Source of the DNA: Palsa-870 sp039935415
Lineage (GTDB): Bacteria; Chloroflexota; Dormibacteria; Dormibacterales; Dormibacteraceae
Reading direction: 5' to 3'
DNA: 64,000 bases
Assembly (NCBI GenBank): GCA_039935415.1
Contig: JBDTKH010000014.1
Location: 1-64,000 of the forward strand
In this document: positions 42,712-51,068 of the stretch, piece by piece
Numbering within the stretch: the first letter of the stretch is position 1
How the letters are laid out: every line of letters begins with the position of its first letter
The notes under the pieces: generated by a model
The model's input: only the letters and a program-made list of their open reading frames with translations
The model's database searches: none
What the model was told of the DNA's origin: nothing
Made by a program: the position numbers and the translations under genes

Positions 42712-43683
42712 ATGCGTGAGGTACTGAACGAGCTGAATGAATGGACGAAGGCGGGGGAGGACGTCACGCTCGCCACCGTCGTCGAGACGTGGGGCTCGAG
42801 CCCGCGACCGCTCGGCTCGAAGATGGTCGTCACGCGCTCGGGCAAGATGGCCGGCTCGGTGTCCAATGGATGCATCGAGGGAGCCGTCTTCGAAGAGGCG
42901 CAGAAGGTGCTGAGGAGCCGCGAGCCGAAGCTAGCGGCCTTCGGCGTGGCCGACGAAGTCGCGTTCGAGGTCGGCCTCGCCTGCGGCGGGCACATCGAGG
43001 TTTTCGTTCAGCCGCTGGGTCCCGTGCACCGGAAGCTGATGGAGATGCTCGGGCGAAACGAGCCCGCGACGCTGCGTACAAACCTTGTCTCGGGCGAGGC
43101 CGAGCTGGTCAGTGGCACACCGGCCGGCGCCGAGCTGGCGCGCCGGGAAGGCGACACCTTCGTCGAGCCGTTTCGGCGCCCGGCGCAGCTGGTCATCATC
43201 GGGGCGATCCATATCGCGATTCCGCTCCACCGGTTCGCCAGGCTGATGGGCTATCGGGTGACGGTGGTCGATGCGCGCGCGAAGTTCGCCACGCGAGAAC
43301 GGTTTCCAGAAGCGGACGAGCTGATCGTCGCGTGGCCGGATGAGGCGCTGTCGAAGCTCAACATCGACAACTCGACGTATGTCGTCGTCCTCACCCACGA
43401 TCCCAAGTTCGACCTACCGGCGCTGCGTTCCGTGCTGACCAAGGACGCGGGCTACATCGGCGCGATCGGCAGCCGCAAGACCAACCAGAACCGGTTCGAC
43501 GCGTTGCGTGGCGAGGGTTTCACCGAGGAACAGCTCGCGCGAGTTCACGGCCCGATCGGCCTCGACCTCGGCGGCCGCGGCGCTGAGGAGACGGCGCTAG
43601 GCATCCTCGCCGAGATCACGGCCGTCCGTTTCGGCGGTTCCGGCGTCTCCAGGCGCGAGGCTCGGCGAAACACCGCCGGCTGA
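42712..43683 (+). CDS. XdhC/CoxF-family molybdenum-cofactor protein
   Basis: A 323-residue protein with the N-terminal XdhC/CoxI domain (VTLATVVETWGSSPRPLGSK, then GSVSNGCIEGAVFEEA) and the C-terminal Rossmann domain (LVIIGAIHIAIPLHRFARLM, then YIGAIGSRKTNQNR). XdhC proteins bind and sulfurate molybdenum cofactor before insertion into xanthine-oxidase-type enzymes. Starts 3 bases after coxE, so it closes the cox operon. Confidence 0.92.
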   Translation: MREVLNELNEWTKAGEDVTLATVVETWGSSPRPLGSKMVVTRSGKMAGSVSNGCIEGAVFEEAQKVLRSREPKLAAFGVADEVAFEVGLACGGHIEVFVQPLGPVHRKLMEMLGRNEPATLRTNLVSGEAELVSGTPAGAELARREGDTFVEPFRRPAQLVIIGAIHIAIPLHRFARLMGYRVTVVDARAKFATRERFPEADELIVAWPDEALSKLNIDNSTYVVVLTHDPKFDLPALRSVLTKDAGYIGAIGSRKTNQNRFDALRGEGFTEEQLARVHGPIGLDLGGRGAEETALGILAEITAVRFGGSGVSRREARRNTAG

Positions 43684-43818
43684 GCTCTCCAGGTACTCGC
43701 GCAGAATCGGCAGCGCGACATAGAACAGGGCAACAAAGCCGAAGATGGCGAGAGCGAACTCGAAGTTCGCCAGTGCCAGCAGCGTCGCCCGGCGACAACG
43801 ATAAGCGCCGGTGCTCAT
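43597..43818 (-). CDS. Possible small single-pass membrane protein
   Basis: A 73-residue frame with a good membrane segment, NFEFALAIFGFVALFYVALP, followed by ILREYLES and a disordered acidic tail. It is antisense to the last 87 bases of xdhC, and its start lies three bases from the CGNR gene's stop on the same strand, so it would be a downstream operon member. The hydrophobic part lies outside the overlap, which favours a real gene. Confidence 0.4.
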   Translation of the reverse strand: MSTGAYRCRRATLLALANFEFALAIFGFVALFYVALPILREYLESSAGGVSPSLAPGDAGTAETDGRDLGEDA

Positions 43819-43821
43819 CGC

Positions 43822-44376
43822 TTACGCGTGGGCCCTAGCGTGGCTCCTGAACCGCCTGGCCTTCTCGCGGTTTCCGCAGGAGGCCATCGTGCACCAGCGG
43901 CTCGAGTGGTTCTTCGAACGGTCGTAGAAGGCCCAGCGGCACGACCCTGAGCCGCACAGCTTGAGCCGCGACCAGCCCTCGTCCTCCATCGCCGCGTAAA
44001 GGCTGGCGACCAGCCGGCCCATCGCGCCGATGGGTCCGGGCACGGCGGGCTCCAGGCGGGGTTTGCCGTCCGCGCCGAAGCGCATCCGCAGTCGGCTCGC
44101 GGCGGCGGCCTCGTTGAGGGTGGCTACGTCGACGGGGTACACGGGAAGACCGGTGTTGGCGCCGATCACGCCCCGCATGGCTTCTCGCAGGGCGATCGCG
44201 TGCTTCAGGTCGGTCTCACCGACCGCCTGCGAGCCGTCCATGAGGCCCACTGCAACCAGCCAGGCCTTGAGCGTGTTTGGATCTCTGAGCTCCTCCGGAC
44301 CGTCCTGGAAATCGACGGTGTTGACGAAAGCCTGGACCAGGCCGAGCTCTCCGGTCGCGGTCTCACGTTCAGCCAC
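43822..44376 (-). CDS. CGNR zinc-finger transcriptional regulator (ABATE domain)
   Basis: A 184-residue protein. The N-terminal part (LVQAFVNTVDFQDGPEELRD) is the ABATE-type stress-response domain; the C-terminal ~45 residues are the CGNR zinc finger with CGSGSCRWAFYDRSKNHSSR then WCTMASCGNREKARR, carrying the four Cys. Family members are putative DNA-binding regulators. GTG start at 44376; a -10 box TATACT ends 6 bases before it, which suggests a leaderless mRNA. Divergent from the small gene at 44462. Confidence 0.87.
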   Translation of the reverse strand: MAERETATGELGLVQAFVNTVDFQDGPEELRDPNTLKAWLVAVGLMDGSQAVGETDLKHAIALREAMRGVIGANTGLPVYPVDVATLNEAAAASRLRMRFGADGKPRLEPAVPGPIGAMGRLVASLYAAMEDEGWSRLKLCGSGSCRWAFYDRSKNHSSRWCTMASCGNREKARRFRSHARAHA

Positions 44377-44382
44377 ATCATC

Positions 44383-44430
44383 AGTATATCCATAACCTGC
44401 TACAGTCTTACAAAGGTTATAATAACTGGC
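44383..44430. promoter_or_regulatory. Divergent promoters with palindromic operator
   Basis: An AT-rich patch between the CGNR regulator and the small gene. It has a perfect -10 TATAAT (44418-44423) toward the small gene, and TATACT (44383-44388) with TTGTAA (44408-44413, 19-base spacing) toward the regulator, on the minus strand. ATAACC (44392-44397) and GGTTAT (44415-44420) form an inverted repeat around the -35 areas, and GTTATAATAAC (44416-44426) is a perfect 11-base palindrome over the -10. Probably the regulator's own operator. Confidence 0.55.
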
Positions 44431-44461
44431 ATAACCGATAGGACGGTACAGGAGGACCCCA

Positions 44462-44668
44462 ATGTACCCCTACATGAACGAGGACGTTGCGTTCGAGCGG
44501 CTGAAGGACCTGCAGTGCGAGATGGAGAACAGCACTCGCCTGCCCACCGCTGCGGCGGCGGTTGCCCGCAACCTGGCGGCCCGGGTCTGGTGGCTCGGTG
44601 CGTTGGCGATGCACCGCCCGCCGCGCCGGCGGCCGGCGGCGAGCCAGGGCGCGCGCGAGGAGGCGTGA
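44462..44668 (+). CDS. Small hypothetical protein
   Basis: A 68-residue protein, MYPYMNEDVAFERLKDLQCE, then MENSTRLPT. The N-terminal half is probably a helix and the C-terminal half is basic and Pro/Arg-rich (RPPRRRPAAS). Good ribosome-binding site (CAGGAGG, 44450-44456) and a consensus TATAAT promoter upstream support it. Likely the target of the divergent CGNR regulator. Function unknown. Confidence 0.65.
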   Translation: MYPYMNEDVAFERLKDLQCEMENSTRLPTAAAAVARNLAARVWWLGALAMHRPPRRRPAASQGAREEA

Positions 44669-44698
44669 CATCCGACGCGGCCTAGCGCCGGGCGGCGG

Positions 44699-45541
44699 TT
44701 ACCCGGCCAGCCGCTTCAGCACCTCGACCTGTCCGGCGTCGGGACCCTCACCCGCGCCGGGCACTTCGAGGATGAACGGAAGCTTCGCCAAACGCGGCTC
44801 GTGGAGCAGCGCCCGAAAACCTTCCTCCCCGATCTGACCCTCTCCGATGTTGGCGTGGCGGTCGCGATTGGAGCCCAGGCCGGTGACCGAGTCGTTGCAG
44901 TGGATGACCTCGACATGGGATATCCCGACCACCCGGTCCAGCTCGTCGAGCGTCTTCGACACCTCGGCCGGGGTGCGTTCGTCGTAGCCGGAGGCGAACG
45001 CGTGGCAGGTGTCGAAGCACACCGACACGCGCGGGTCACCGAGCTCGGTCAGCATCCGGGCGATCTCCTCGAATCGCGCTCCCACGCATCCGCCGAGCCC
45101 AGCGTTGTTCTCGATCAGGAGGCGTGCCGACTTCGGGTCGGCCCGTTCCAGGACATGCCGGAGGTGTTCAAGGATGCGTGGCAGGCGGGCATCGAAACCG
45201 GCTCCCTTATGGGAGCCGGTATGGAAGATGACGCCGTTCACGCCAAGCTCGTCCGCGGCCTTGAGGTAGCCGGCGAGCGTGCTCTCCGAGCGGGACCGCA
45301 TGGTCGGGTCGTCGCCCGCGAGGTTGATCAGGTAGACGGCGTGGAAGTAGATGGGCGGGTTGCCGTGCTTGGCGGCCGCCTCCTTGAACGCCGCGATGCG
45401 CGTCTCGTCCAGCTTGGGCGAGCCCCAGAACCCTGGCGGAGTGGGCTGGACCTGGATCGCCTCGGCCCCCATCGCTTTGGCGCGCTCGAACGCGAGGTGC
45501 AGTCCTCCAGACGAATCGACGTGGGCCCCAATCAGCGGCAT
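44699..45541 (-). CDS. nfo: Endonuclease IV (deoxyribonuclease IV)
   Basis: A 280-residue AP endonuclease of the Nfo family. It shows IGAHVDSSGGLHLAFERAKA at the start, NGVIFHTGSHKGAG (metal His), LLIENNAGLGGCVGARFEEI (Glu ligand), SVCFDTCHAFASGYD (Asp/His) and DRHANIGEGQIGEEGF. These are the three zinc-site motifs. It cuts at abasic sites, the step that follows the AlkA-type glycosylases also coded in this window. Confidence 0.94.
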   Translation of the reverse strand: MPLIGAHVDSSGGLHLAFERAKAMGAEAIQVQPTPPGFWGSPKLDETRIAAFKEAAAKHGNPPIYFHAVYLINLAGDDPTMRSRSESTLAGYLKAADELGVNGVIFHTGSHKGAGFDARLPRILEHLRHVLERADPKSARLLIENNAGLGGCVGARFEEIARMLTELGDPRVSVCFDTCHAFASGYDERTPAEVSKTLDELDRVVGISHVEVIHCNDSVTGLGSNRDRHANIGEGQIGEEGFRALLHEPRLAKLPFILEVPGAGEGPDAGQVEVLKRLAG

Positions 45542-45602
45542 TCAAACAGAGAGTAAAGCCGGTCCCTTCTGGCATGCTGAGCCCGTAGTGGGCGTGTTCG
45601 TC

Positions 45603-46529
45603 ATGAGCGACCTCGACCTCGCCATCCGTGGCCGGACGTATCGCGAGCCTGAAGGACCTCACAGCCTCGTCGTCCGGGGCAAGGACCTCGACGCCGGCCT
45701 GCAGCACCTTGCCTCGCGAGCCGACTGCCGCGCCATCGCAATCGTCGGCCTGCCGGACACCATCCCCGACATGGCGCAGTTCGCCAAGCGGCGGCTGCTG
45801 CTGGTCGACAGCGACAACCAGAAGCTGCGCGAGTTCGCCGAAGTGGCGATTCGCGCCGGCATCGAGGTCGAGTGGATCCGATCGGCGCGCCCACCGTTCG
45901 AGAGGCTGGCGGCGGCCCTCCTTCCGGTCGGAGCCATCGTTCTGGCGGCAGGCTCCAGCTCGCGGATGTCGGGCCCGCAAAAGCTGCTGCTGGACCTCGA
46001 CGGAAAGCCGATGATCCGGCATGCGATCGAGTCGGCCTCCGAAGGCGGGTGCCATCAGGTCGTCGCCGTCTACGCCGACGAGGTGGTGCGCGACGCGGTG
46101 GACGGCGCCGCTGAGCTGATTCACAACCCGAGGGCGCGCACCGGCATGGCGTCGTCACTGCAGGCGGGGCTTCGCGCGATGCGGCCCGAGATAGAGGCGG
46201 CGATCGTCGTCCTCGGCGACCAGCCGCTGGTCGGCTCGCGAACGGTGGCGGCCCTGCTGCGGGCGTGGCGCCGTGAAGGGTCCCGGCCCGCCGTCGCCGT
46301 CTCGCAGGCGCGCGGCGAATGGGCGCCGCCCGTGGTGCTTGCACGGGAGCTCTGGGTCGAGCTCTTCGCCCTCAAGGGCGACGCGGGTGCGCGACAGATC
46401 CTCCAAGGGCGCCCGGAGCTGCTCGACACCGTGCCCGCCCCGGGCCGCGCGGACGACATCGACACGCCGGAGGACTACGCCAAGATCGTCCGGCTGTTCC
46501 CTCGCCGCAAGCCGCGCCAGCGCGCCTAG
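45603..46529 (+). CDS. MobA/MocA-like nucleotidyltransferase with extra N-terminal domain
   Basis: A 308-residue protein. Residues ~112-305 are the NTP-transferase domain: VGAIVLAAGSSSRMSGPQKL (LAAGxSxRMGxxK), PMIRHAIESASEGG, AAIVVLGDQPLVGSRTVAAL and the end DIDTPEDYAKI. This fits molybdenum cofactor cytidylyl- or guanylyltransferase, which the cox enzyme needs. Residues 1-110 form another alpha/beta domain (AIAIVGLPDTIPDMAQFAKR, LLLVDSDNQKLREFAEV) of unknown function. ATG at 45603 chosen; GTG codons at 45588 and 45594 are alternatives. Confidence 0.83.
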   Translation: MSDLDLAIRGRTYREPEGPHSLVVRGKDLDAGLQHLASRADCRAIAIVGLPDTIPDMAQFAKRRLLLVDSDNQKLREFAEVAIRAGIEVEWIRSARPPFERLAAALLPVGAIVLAAGSSSRMSGPQKLLLDLDGKPMIRHAIESASEGGCHQVVAVYADEVVRDAVDGAAELIHNPRARTGMASSLQAGLRAMRPEIEAAIVVLGDQPLVGSRTVAALLRAWRREGSRPAVAVSQARGEWAPPVVLARELWVELFALKGDAGARQILQGRPELLDTVPAPGRADDIDTPEDYAKIVRLFPRRKPRQRA

Positions 46530-46581
46530 CCAAACCGCGTACGATTCAGATCGTGCTAGTGACCGCTCTAGGAGTGACAAC

Positions 46582-47403
46582 TTGAAGGATCAGGGCTGGC
46601 TGCGCTCCGGCGACTTCGAGGACATCCACTACGACACGTGGGACGGCATCGCCAAGATCACCATCAACCGCCCCGAGGTCCGAAACGCCTTCCGGCCGAC
46701 GACGGTGTTCGAGATGTCGAAGGCGTTCGAGCTGGCGCGGGATGACCCGAAGATCGGTGTCGTCATCCTGACCGGCGCCGGAACCGAGGCCTTCTGCTCC
46801 GGCGGCGACCAGCGCATCAGGGGCGACGACGGCTACATCGACCCCCAGGGGACCGGTCGGCTCAATGTCCTCGACCTCCAGGTCCAGATCAGGCGCTTGC
46901 CGAAACCGGTGATCGCGATGGTCGCGGGCTATGCCATCGGCGGGGGCCACGTGCTGCACGTCGTGTGCGACCTCACCATCGCTGCGGACAACGCGCGCTT
47001 CGGTCAGACGGGCCCGCGGGTGGGCAGCTTCGATGGCGGCTATGGGGCGGGGTTGCTCGCGCGCATCGTCGGGCAGAAGAAGGCTCGTGAGATCTGGTTC
47101 CTGTGCGAGCAGTACGACGCGCAGCAGGCGCTGGACATGGGCCTCGTCAACAAGGTCGTGCCGCTCGCGAAGTTAGAAGAAGAAACCGTCGCGTGGTGCC
47201 GGCGCATGCTCGAGCTGAGCCCGCTGGCCCTGCGCATGCTGAAGGCGGGGCTCAACGCCGCCGACGACGGGCTCGCAGGCATCCAGCAGCTCGCGGGTGA
47301 CGCCACCCTCCTCTATTACATGAGTGAAGAGGCCCAGGAGGGCCGCGACGCCTACGTCCAGAAGCGAAAGCCCGACTTCAAGAAATTTCCAAAGCGACCC
47401 TAG
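46582..47403 (+). CDS. menB: 1,4-Dihydroxy-2-naphthoyl-CoA synthase
   Basis: A 273-residue crotonase-fold enzyme, the usual MenB length. It has FCSGGDQRIRGDDGYIDPQG, the long MenB-specific loop, AMVAGYAIGGGHVLHVVCDL and GQTGPRVGSFDGGYGAGLLA, which distinguish MenB from other enoyl-CoA hydratases. It closes the naphthalene ring in menaquinone synthesis. TTG start at 46582 behind AGGAGTG. menA begins directly after the stop. Confidence 0.93.
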   Translation: MKDQGWLRSGDFEDIHYDTWDGIAKITINRPEVRNAFRPTTVFEMSKAFELARDDPKIGVVILTGAGTEAFCSGGDQRIRGDDGYIDPQGTGRLNVLDLQVQIRRLPKPVIAMVAGYAIGGGHVLHVVCDLTIAADNARFGQTGPRVGSFDGGYGAGLLARIVGQKKAREIWFLCEQYDAQQALDMGLVNKVVPLAKLEEETVAWCRRMLELSPLALRMLKAGLNAADDGLAGIQQLAGDATLLYYMSEEAQEGRDAYVQKRKPDFKKFPKRP

Positions 47404-48303
47404 ATGGCGGTCTCAGTTGCGGCGCTGAGCCCGGCGCGCGTCTGGTGGTCGGCGGTCCGCCCTGCGACCCTGGCTGCGTCGGTGGCTCCTGTCCTGGCCG
47501 GGACGGCGATCGCCGTCTACGAGGGTGGACCGCGCGTGGGTGCGGGCGTGCTCGCGCTGGTCGCGGGCGTCGCGATGCAGGTCGGCGTCAACTTCGCGAA
47601 CGACTACTCCGACTTCGTCCGCGGGGCCGACACGCCGCGTCGCATCGGGCCTGTCAGGGCCGCTTCGTCGGGGGTCGTCAACCCCACTCACGTGCGGTCG
47701 GCGGCCATCGCCTCGTTCGGCGTGGCCGCGGTCGCGGGCCTTGTCCTGAGCCTGACGACCGACTGGAGGCTGCTGATCGTCGGCGCCGCAAGCCTGCTCG
47801 CGGCATGGCTGTACACAGGCGGCCCGCGGCCCTACGGCTATCTGGGCCTCGGCGAGGTGTTCGTGTTCGTCTTCTTCGGACTGGTCGCCACGCTGGGCAC
47901 TGTCTACGTCGAGACCCTCCATGTCACCGCGCTTGGGGTCCTCATCGCGTGCTCGATGGGGTGCCTCGCCACGGCGATCCTGGTTTTGAACAACCTGCGA
48001 GACATCACCACCGACGCCGCCGCCGACAAACGGACGTTGGCGACGCGCATCGGCCGCGATCGCACGCTGGTCCTGCTGGCGTTGCTGGTTTGCGTGGCCT
48101 TCGCCATCCCAATCGCGACGTTCGTCTTCAAGCTGGCGCCGGTGAGTGTGATGCTCGTCCACTTCGCCATCCCGATCGCCGCGCTCCCGGTGCGCACCGC
48201 GTTCGCCACGGCGTCGGGACCGGCGCTCGTGGGCGGCCTGAAGCGGATGGCGATCGCCCAGCTGGCGTTTGCGCTGCTGTTCTCGTTGGGGCTGTTGCTG
48301 TGA
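47404..48303 (+). CDS. menA: 1,4-Dihydroxy-2-naphthoate prenyltransferase
   Basis: A 299-residue UbiA-family membrane protein with about nine segments. The first Asp-rich motif is NFANDYSDFVRGADTPRRIG near residue 62; the second is NNLRDITTDAAADKRTLATR near residue 197. These match MenA. It attaches the prenyl chain to DHNA, giving demethylmenaquinone. Begins immediately after menB and overlaps a short downstream frame by GTGA. Confidence 0.93.
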   Translation: MAVSVAALSPARVWWSAVRPATLAASVAPVLAGTAIAVYEGGPRVGAGVLALVAGVAMQVGVNFANDYSDFVRGADTPRRIGPVRAASSGVVNPTHVRSAAIASFGVAAVAGLVLSLTTDWRLLIVGAASLLAAWLYTGGPRPYGYLGLGEVFVFVFFGLVATLGTVYVETLHVTALGVLIACSMGCLATAILVLNNLRDITTDAAADKRTLATRIGRDRTLVLLALLVCVAFAIPIATFVFKLAPVSVMLVHFAIPIAALPVRTAFATASGPALVGGLKRMAIAQLAFALLFSLGLLL

Positions 48304-48539
48304 CGGCCGCTTACATCACTGCGCGGAGGCCGGTCGAGGTCGCGGCCGAGGTCGACCGACTGCGGCGCGACGGCTGCCGCGCGTTCGTCCTGGTTCTGCT
48401 CGACGGGGGCGGGATGCTGGACCTCGAGCGGCTAGGAGCGGGGCGATACGCCGCCGGCCTTCAGGCGGAGGTGGAGCTGGAAGGCCATTCGTCGCCAGCG
48501 CCGGCCGGGTCGCCCGCGGCGGGCGTAGGCGCCAGGTGA
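48300..48539 (+). pseudogene. Probable truncated menC (o-succinylbenzoate synthase)
   Basis: A 79-residue frame whose GTG overlaps the menA stop (GTGA), as a coupled operon gene would. It reads ARRPVEVAAEVDRLRRDGCR, AFVLVLLDGGG, then DLERLGAGRYAAG, which resembles the start of the enolase-superfamily barrel in MenC. After about residue 55 it runs antisense into menH and loses sense. The lysine and metal residues of a working enzyme are absent. If right, menC was deleted here and must be elsewhere or replaced. Confidence 0.4.
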
Positions 48540-49330
48540 TCCGCGAGGGCGCGGGCGAAGGCCTCGGGCCCCTCCATGTGCACCGGGTGCCCGGCGCGAG
48601 GCACGACCACGACGCGCCCTTGCGGCACGGTGGCCGCCAGCCGGCGGGCCGACGCGACGTAACCGTGGTCCAGCTGGCCCGCAACGAAGGTGCACGGAAA
48701 GCTCACGCGCGCGAGGTGGTCCCAGAGGGGCGCCATCGCCCCAGCGCCCATCCCTCGCAGGGAGCAGGCAAGCCCCGCGCCGTGGTTGCGCAGCCGTTCC
48801 GTACGCACCTGGGTGACGAATCCCGGTCCGCGTCGCGCGAGGCCGGCGAAGAGCGGGAGGTCGCCCCAGTAGTTGACGAATGCCTCCACGCCATCCTTCT
48901 CGATCCGCTGCGCCAGGGCCTCGTCGCCCTGTCGGCGCCCTTCGCGCGCCTCCTCCTCGAGCCCGGCGTGCGCGCCGATCGTAAGCAGCGAGAGGATCCG
49001 CTCCGGCTCCTTAGCCGCCACGTGGAGGGCGAGCCGCCCGCCCATGGAGTAGCCGACGAGGTGCGTGCGGTCGACGCCGAGGTGATTCCAGAGCATCACG
49101 AGGTCCTGTGTGCAGGCGTCCATGCTGCACGGGGCGTCGCGAGGTGTTCGCGTGTCACCGTGCCCGCGAAGGTCGGGCAAGATCCATTTCCAACCTTCTG
49201 GCATCTTGGAGATGACCTCGTCCCAGCTGTGCGCGTTCTGCGTGAAGCCATGCAGCAGGGTGACGGGCGTGCCTTCACCGCTCGTGAAATAGCTCAATCG
49301 GACGTCGGCACCTTCCAGAATCACAGGCAC
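48461..49330 (-). CDS. menH: Alpha/beta-hydrolase, probable MenH
   Basis: A ~290-residue hydrolase: TPVTLLHGFTQNAHSWDEVI, WILPDLRGHGDTRTP, nucleophile elbow HLVGYSMGGRLALHVAAKEP (GYSMGG, typical of SHCHC synthase), and VVPRAGHPVHMEGPEAFA with the catalytic His. Location among men genes and the GYSMGG and HG(F) motifs support 2-succinyl-6-hydroxy-2,4-cyclohexadiene-1-carboxylate synthase. The start is uncertain: GTG at 49330 or 49324, or the ATG at 49357, whose codon overlaps the menD ATG. Confidence 0.8.
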   Translation of the reverse strand: MPVILEGADVRLSYFTSGEGTPVTLLHGFTQNAHSWDEVISKMPEGWKWILPDLRGHGDTRTPRDAPCSMDACTQDLVMLWNHLGVDRTHLVGYSMGGRLALHVAAKEPERILSLLTIGAHAGLEEEAREGRRQGDEALAQRIEKDGVEAFVNYWGDLPLFAGLARRGPGFVTQVRTERLRNHGAGLACSLRGMGAGAMAPLWDHLARVSFPCTFVAGQLDHGYVASARRLAATVPQGRVVVVPRAGHPVHMEGPEAFARALADHLAPTPAAGDPAGAGDEWPSSSTSA

Positions 49331-49355
49331 ATCGTATGAATCACGGGCAGCTCGC

Positions 49356-51029
49356 ATGGATGTAACGCAGTCGTTCGCCGCAACGTTCGTCGACGAGCTT
49401 GCGGCACAGGGCGTGGAGTACGCCTGCGTATCGCCAGGGTCACGGTCGGCGCCGCTCGCGATGGCGCTGCAGCGGCACCCCAGGATCAAGGTCCTGGTCC
49501 ACATCGACGAGCGCTCGGGTTCCTTCTTCGCGCTCGGCCTGGCGAAGGCGACCGGCAAGCCGGTCGTGCTGCTCTGCACCTCTGGCACTGCCGCGGCGGA
49601 GTTTCACCCGGCGGTCGTCGAAGCCTCCTACTCGCGCACGCCCCTGATCGTGATCACTGCCGACCGGCCGCCTGAGCTGCAGGGCGTCGGCGCCAACCAG
49701 GCGATCGACCAGCAGAGGTTGTATGGGACGGCTGTCCGTTGGTTCTTCGACCCGGGCCCGCCGGTTGAGCTGCCGAGCGCGGCGAGGATCTGGCGGCGGC
49801 TGGCGGCGCGAGCCTTTGCGGAGGCGGCGACGGGGCCGGTGCACCTTAATCTCCCGTTTCGCGAGCCGCTGGTTCCTGCGCCGGGCCACGTGCCGGTCCC
49901 AGAGGGGGTCGCCGGCCAGTCAGTGAGCTCGGGTCGGACGCTGCCCTCGACCGGCCAGGTCGCCGCGCTCGCGTCCGCGCTGCAGCGCGCGCAGAGGCCG
50001 CTGGTGGTCGCCGGCGAGATGCGCGACGGCGACCGCCTCGCGCCGTCGCTGCACCGGCTCGGCCTGCCGGTGCTGGCGGAGCCGACGTCTCAGCTGCGTC
50101 GGCCCGAGACGGGGTGGTCGATCGAGTCGTATGAAGCGTTGCTGAGAGCGGGCTGGTCCTTGCAGCATGGGCCGGACCTGGTGATCCGCCTCGGGGGCAT
50201 GCCGACGTCGAGGGTGTTGAACAAATGGCTGGCCGCCGCGTCGGCACAGACGTTCCTTGTCGACCCGGACCACGCGTGGCGCGACCAGGACCACGTGGCG
50301 ACGAATGTCGTCGCGTGCGACCCTCAGCCGCTGCTCGAAGTGCTGCCTCCCGTGGAGAGGCCCCCGTGGCGGGACCAGTGGGTCGCGGCGGGCAAGCGGG
50401 CCACGGCCGCTATCGCCGCGACCCTGGTCTCGACCCCGCTCCACGAGGGGCACGTTGTGCGGGCGCTGAGCACGCGGCTGCCTGACCCGGGGCAGGTGTT
50501 TATCGGCTCGAGCATGCCGATCCGCGCCGCGGACAGCTTCTGGCCGCAGGCGCGCTCGCAGCAGCGCTTCTTCGCGAACCGGGGGGCGAGCGGGATCGAC
50601 GGGTTGGTTTCGACGGGGCTTGGGGTCGCCGCCGGTCGGGTCAACGCCCCGACGGTGCTGCTGCTCGGCGACCTGTCCCTTTATCACGACATGAACGGGT
50701 TGTGGGCGCTGAGGCGCCATGGCGTGCGCGCGACGCTGGTCGTGTGCGACAACGATGGGGGCGGAGTTTTCAACTTCCTGCCGCAGGCGCAGCACCAGGA
50801 TGTCTTCGAGGAGCTGTTCGCGACTCCGCTCGGGTTGGACCTGTCCCAGGTCGCTCGGTTGTATGGGCTTGTTTACAGCCCCGTGACCGATCGGTCGGGG
50901 CTCGAGCCGGCGATTGCCGATGCCCTCGCCGCACCTACACCGACGATGGTGGTCGTGCGGTTCAAGCGGGATGACAGCGTGAACGGGCACCGGCTGTGCT
51001 GGGAGGCGGCGGCAGCGGCGCTTCGTTAG
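49356..51029 (+). CDS. menD: SEPHCHC synthase
   Basis: A 557-residue thiamine-diphosphate enzyme. It has YACVSPGSRSAPLAMALQRH, the HIDERSGSFFALGLAKATGK stretch with the catalytic Glu, TSGTAAAEFHPAVVEASYSR, VITADRPPELQGVGANQAID and the ThDP/Mg site LLLGDLSLYHDMNGLWALRR. All are standard for MenD, which condenses 2-oxoglutarate with isochorismate. Head-to-head with menH; no clear ribosome-binding site, so possibly leaderless. Confidence 0.95.
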   Translation: MDVTQSFAATFVDELAAQGVEYACVSPGSRSAPLAMALQRHPRIKVLVHIDERSGSFFALGLAKATGKPVVLLCTSGTAAAEFHPAVVEASYSRTPLIVITADRPPELQGVGANQAIDQQRLYGTAVRWFFDPGPPVELPSAARIWRRLAARAFAEAATGPVHLNLPFREPLVPAPGHVPVPEGVAGQSVSSGRTLPSTGQVAALASALQRAQRPLVVAGEMRDGDRLAPSLHRLGLPVLAEPTSQLRRPETGWSIESYEALLRAGWSLQHGPDLVIRLGGMPTSRVLNKWLAAASAQTFLVDPDHAWRDQDHVATNVVACDPQPLLEVLPPVERPPWRDQWVAAGKRATAAIAATLVSTPLHEGHVVRALSTRLPDPGQVFIGSSMPIRAADSFWPQARSQQRFFANRGASGIDGLVSTGLGVAAGRVNAPTVLLLGDLSLYHDMNGLWALRRHGVRATLVVCDNDGGGVFNFLPQAQHQDVFEELFATPLGLDLSQVARLYGLVYSPVTDRSGLEPAIADALAAPTPTMVVVRFKRDDSVNGHRLCWEAAAAALR

Positions 51030-51068
51030 TAGAGACGTCCGCTGGGCGGCGTAAGCCGCCGCGTGGAA

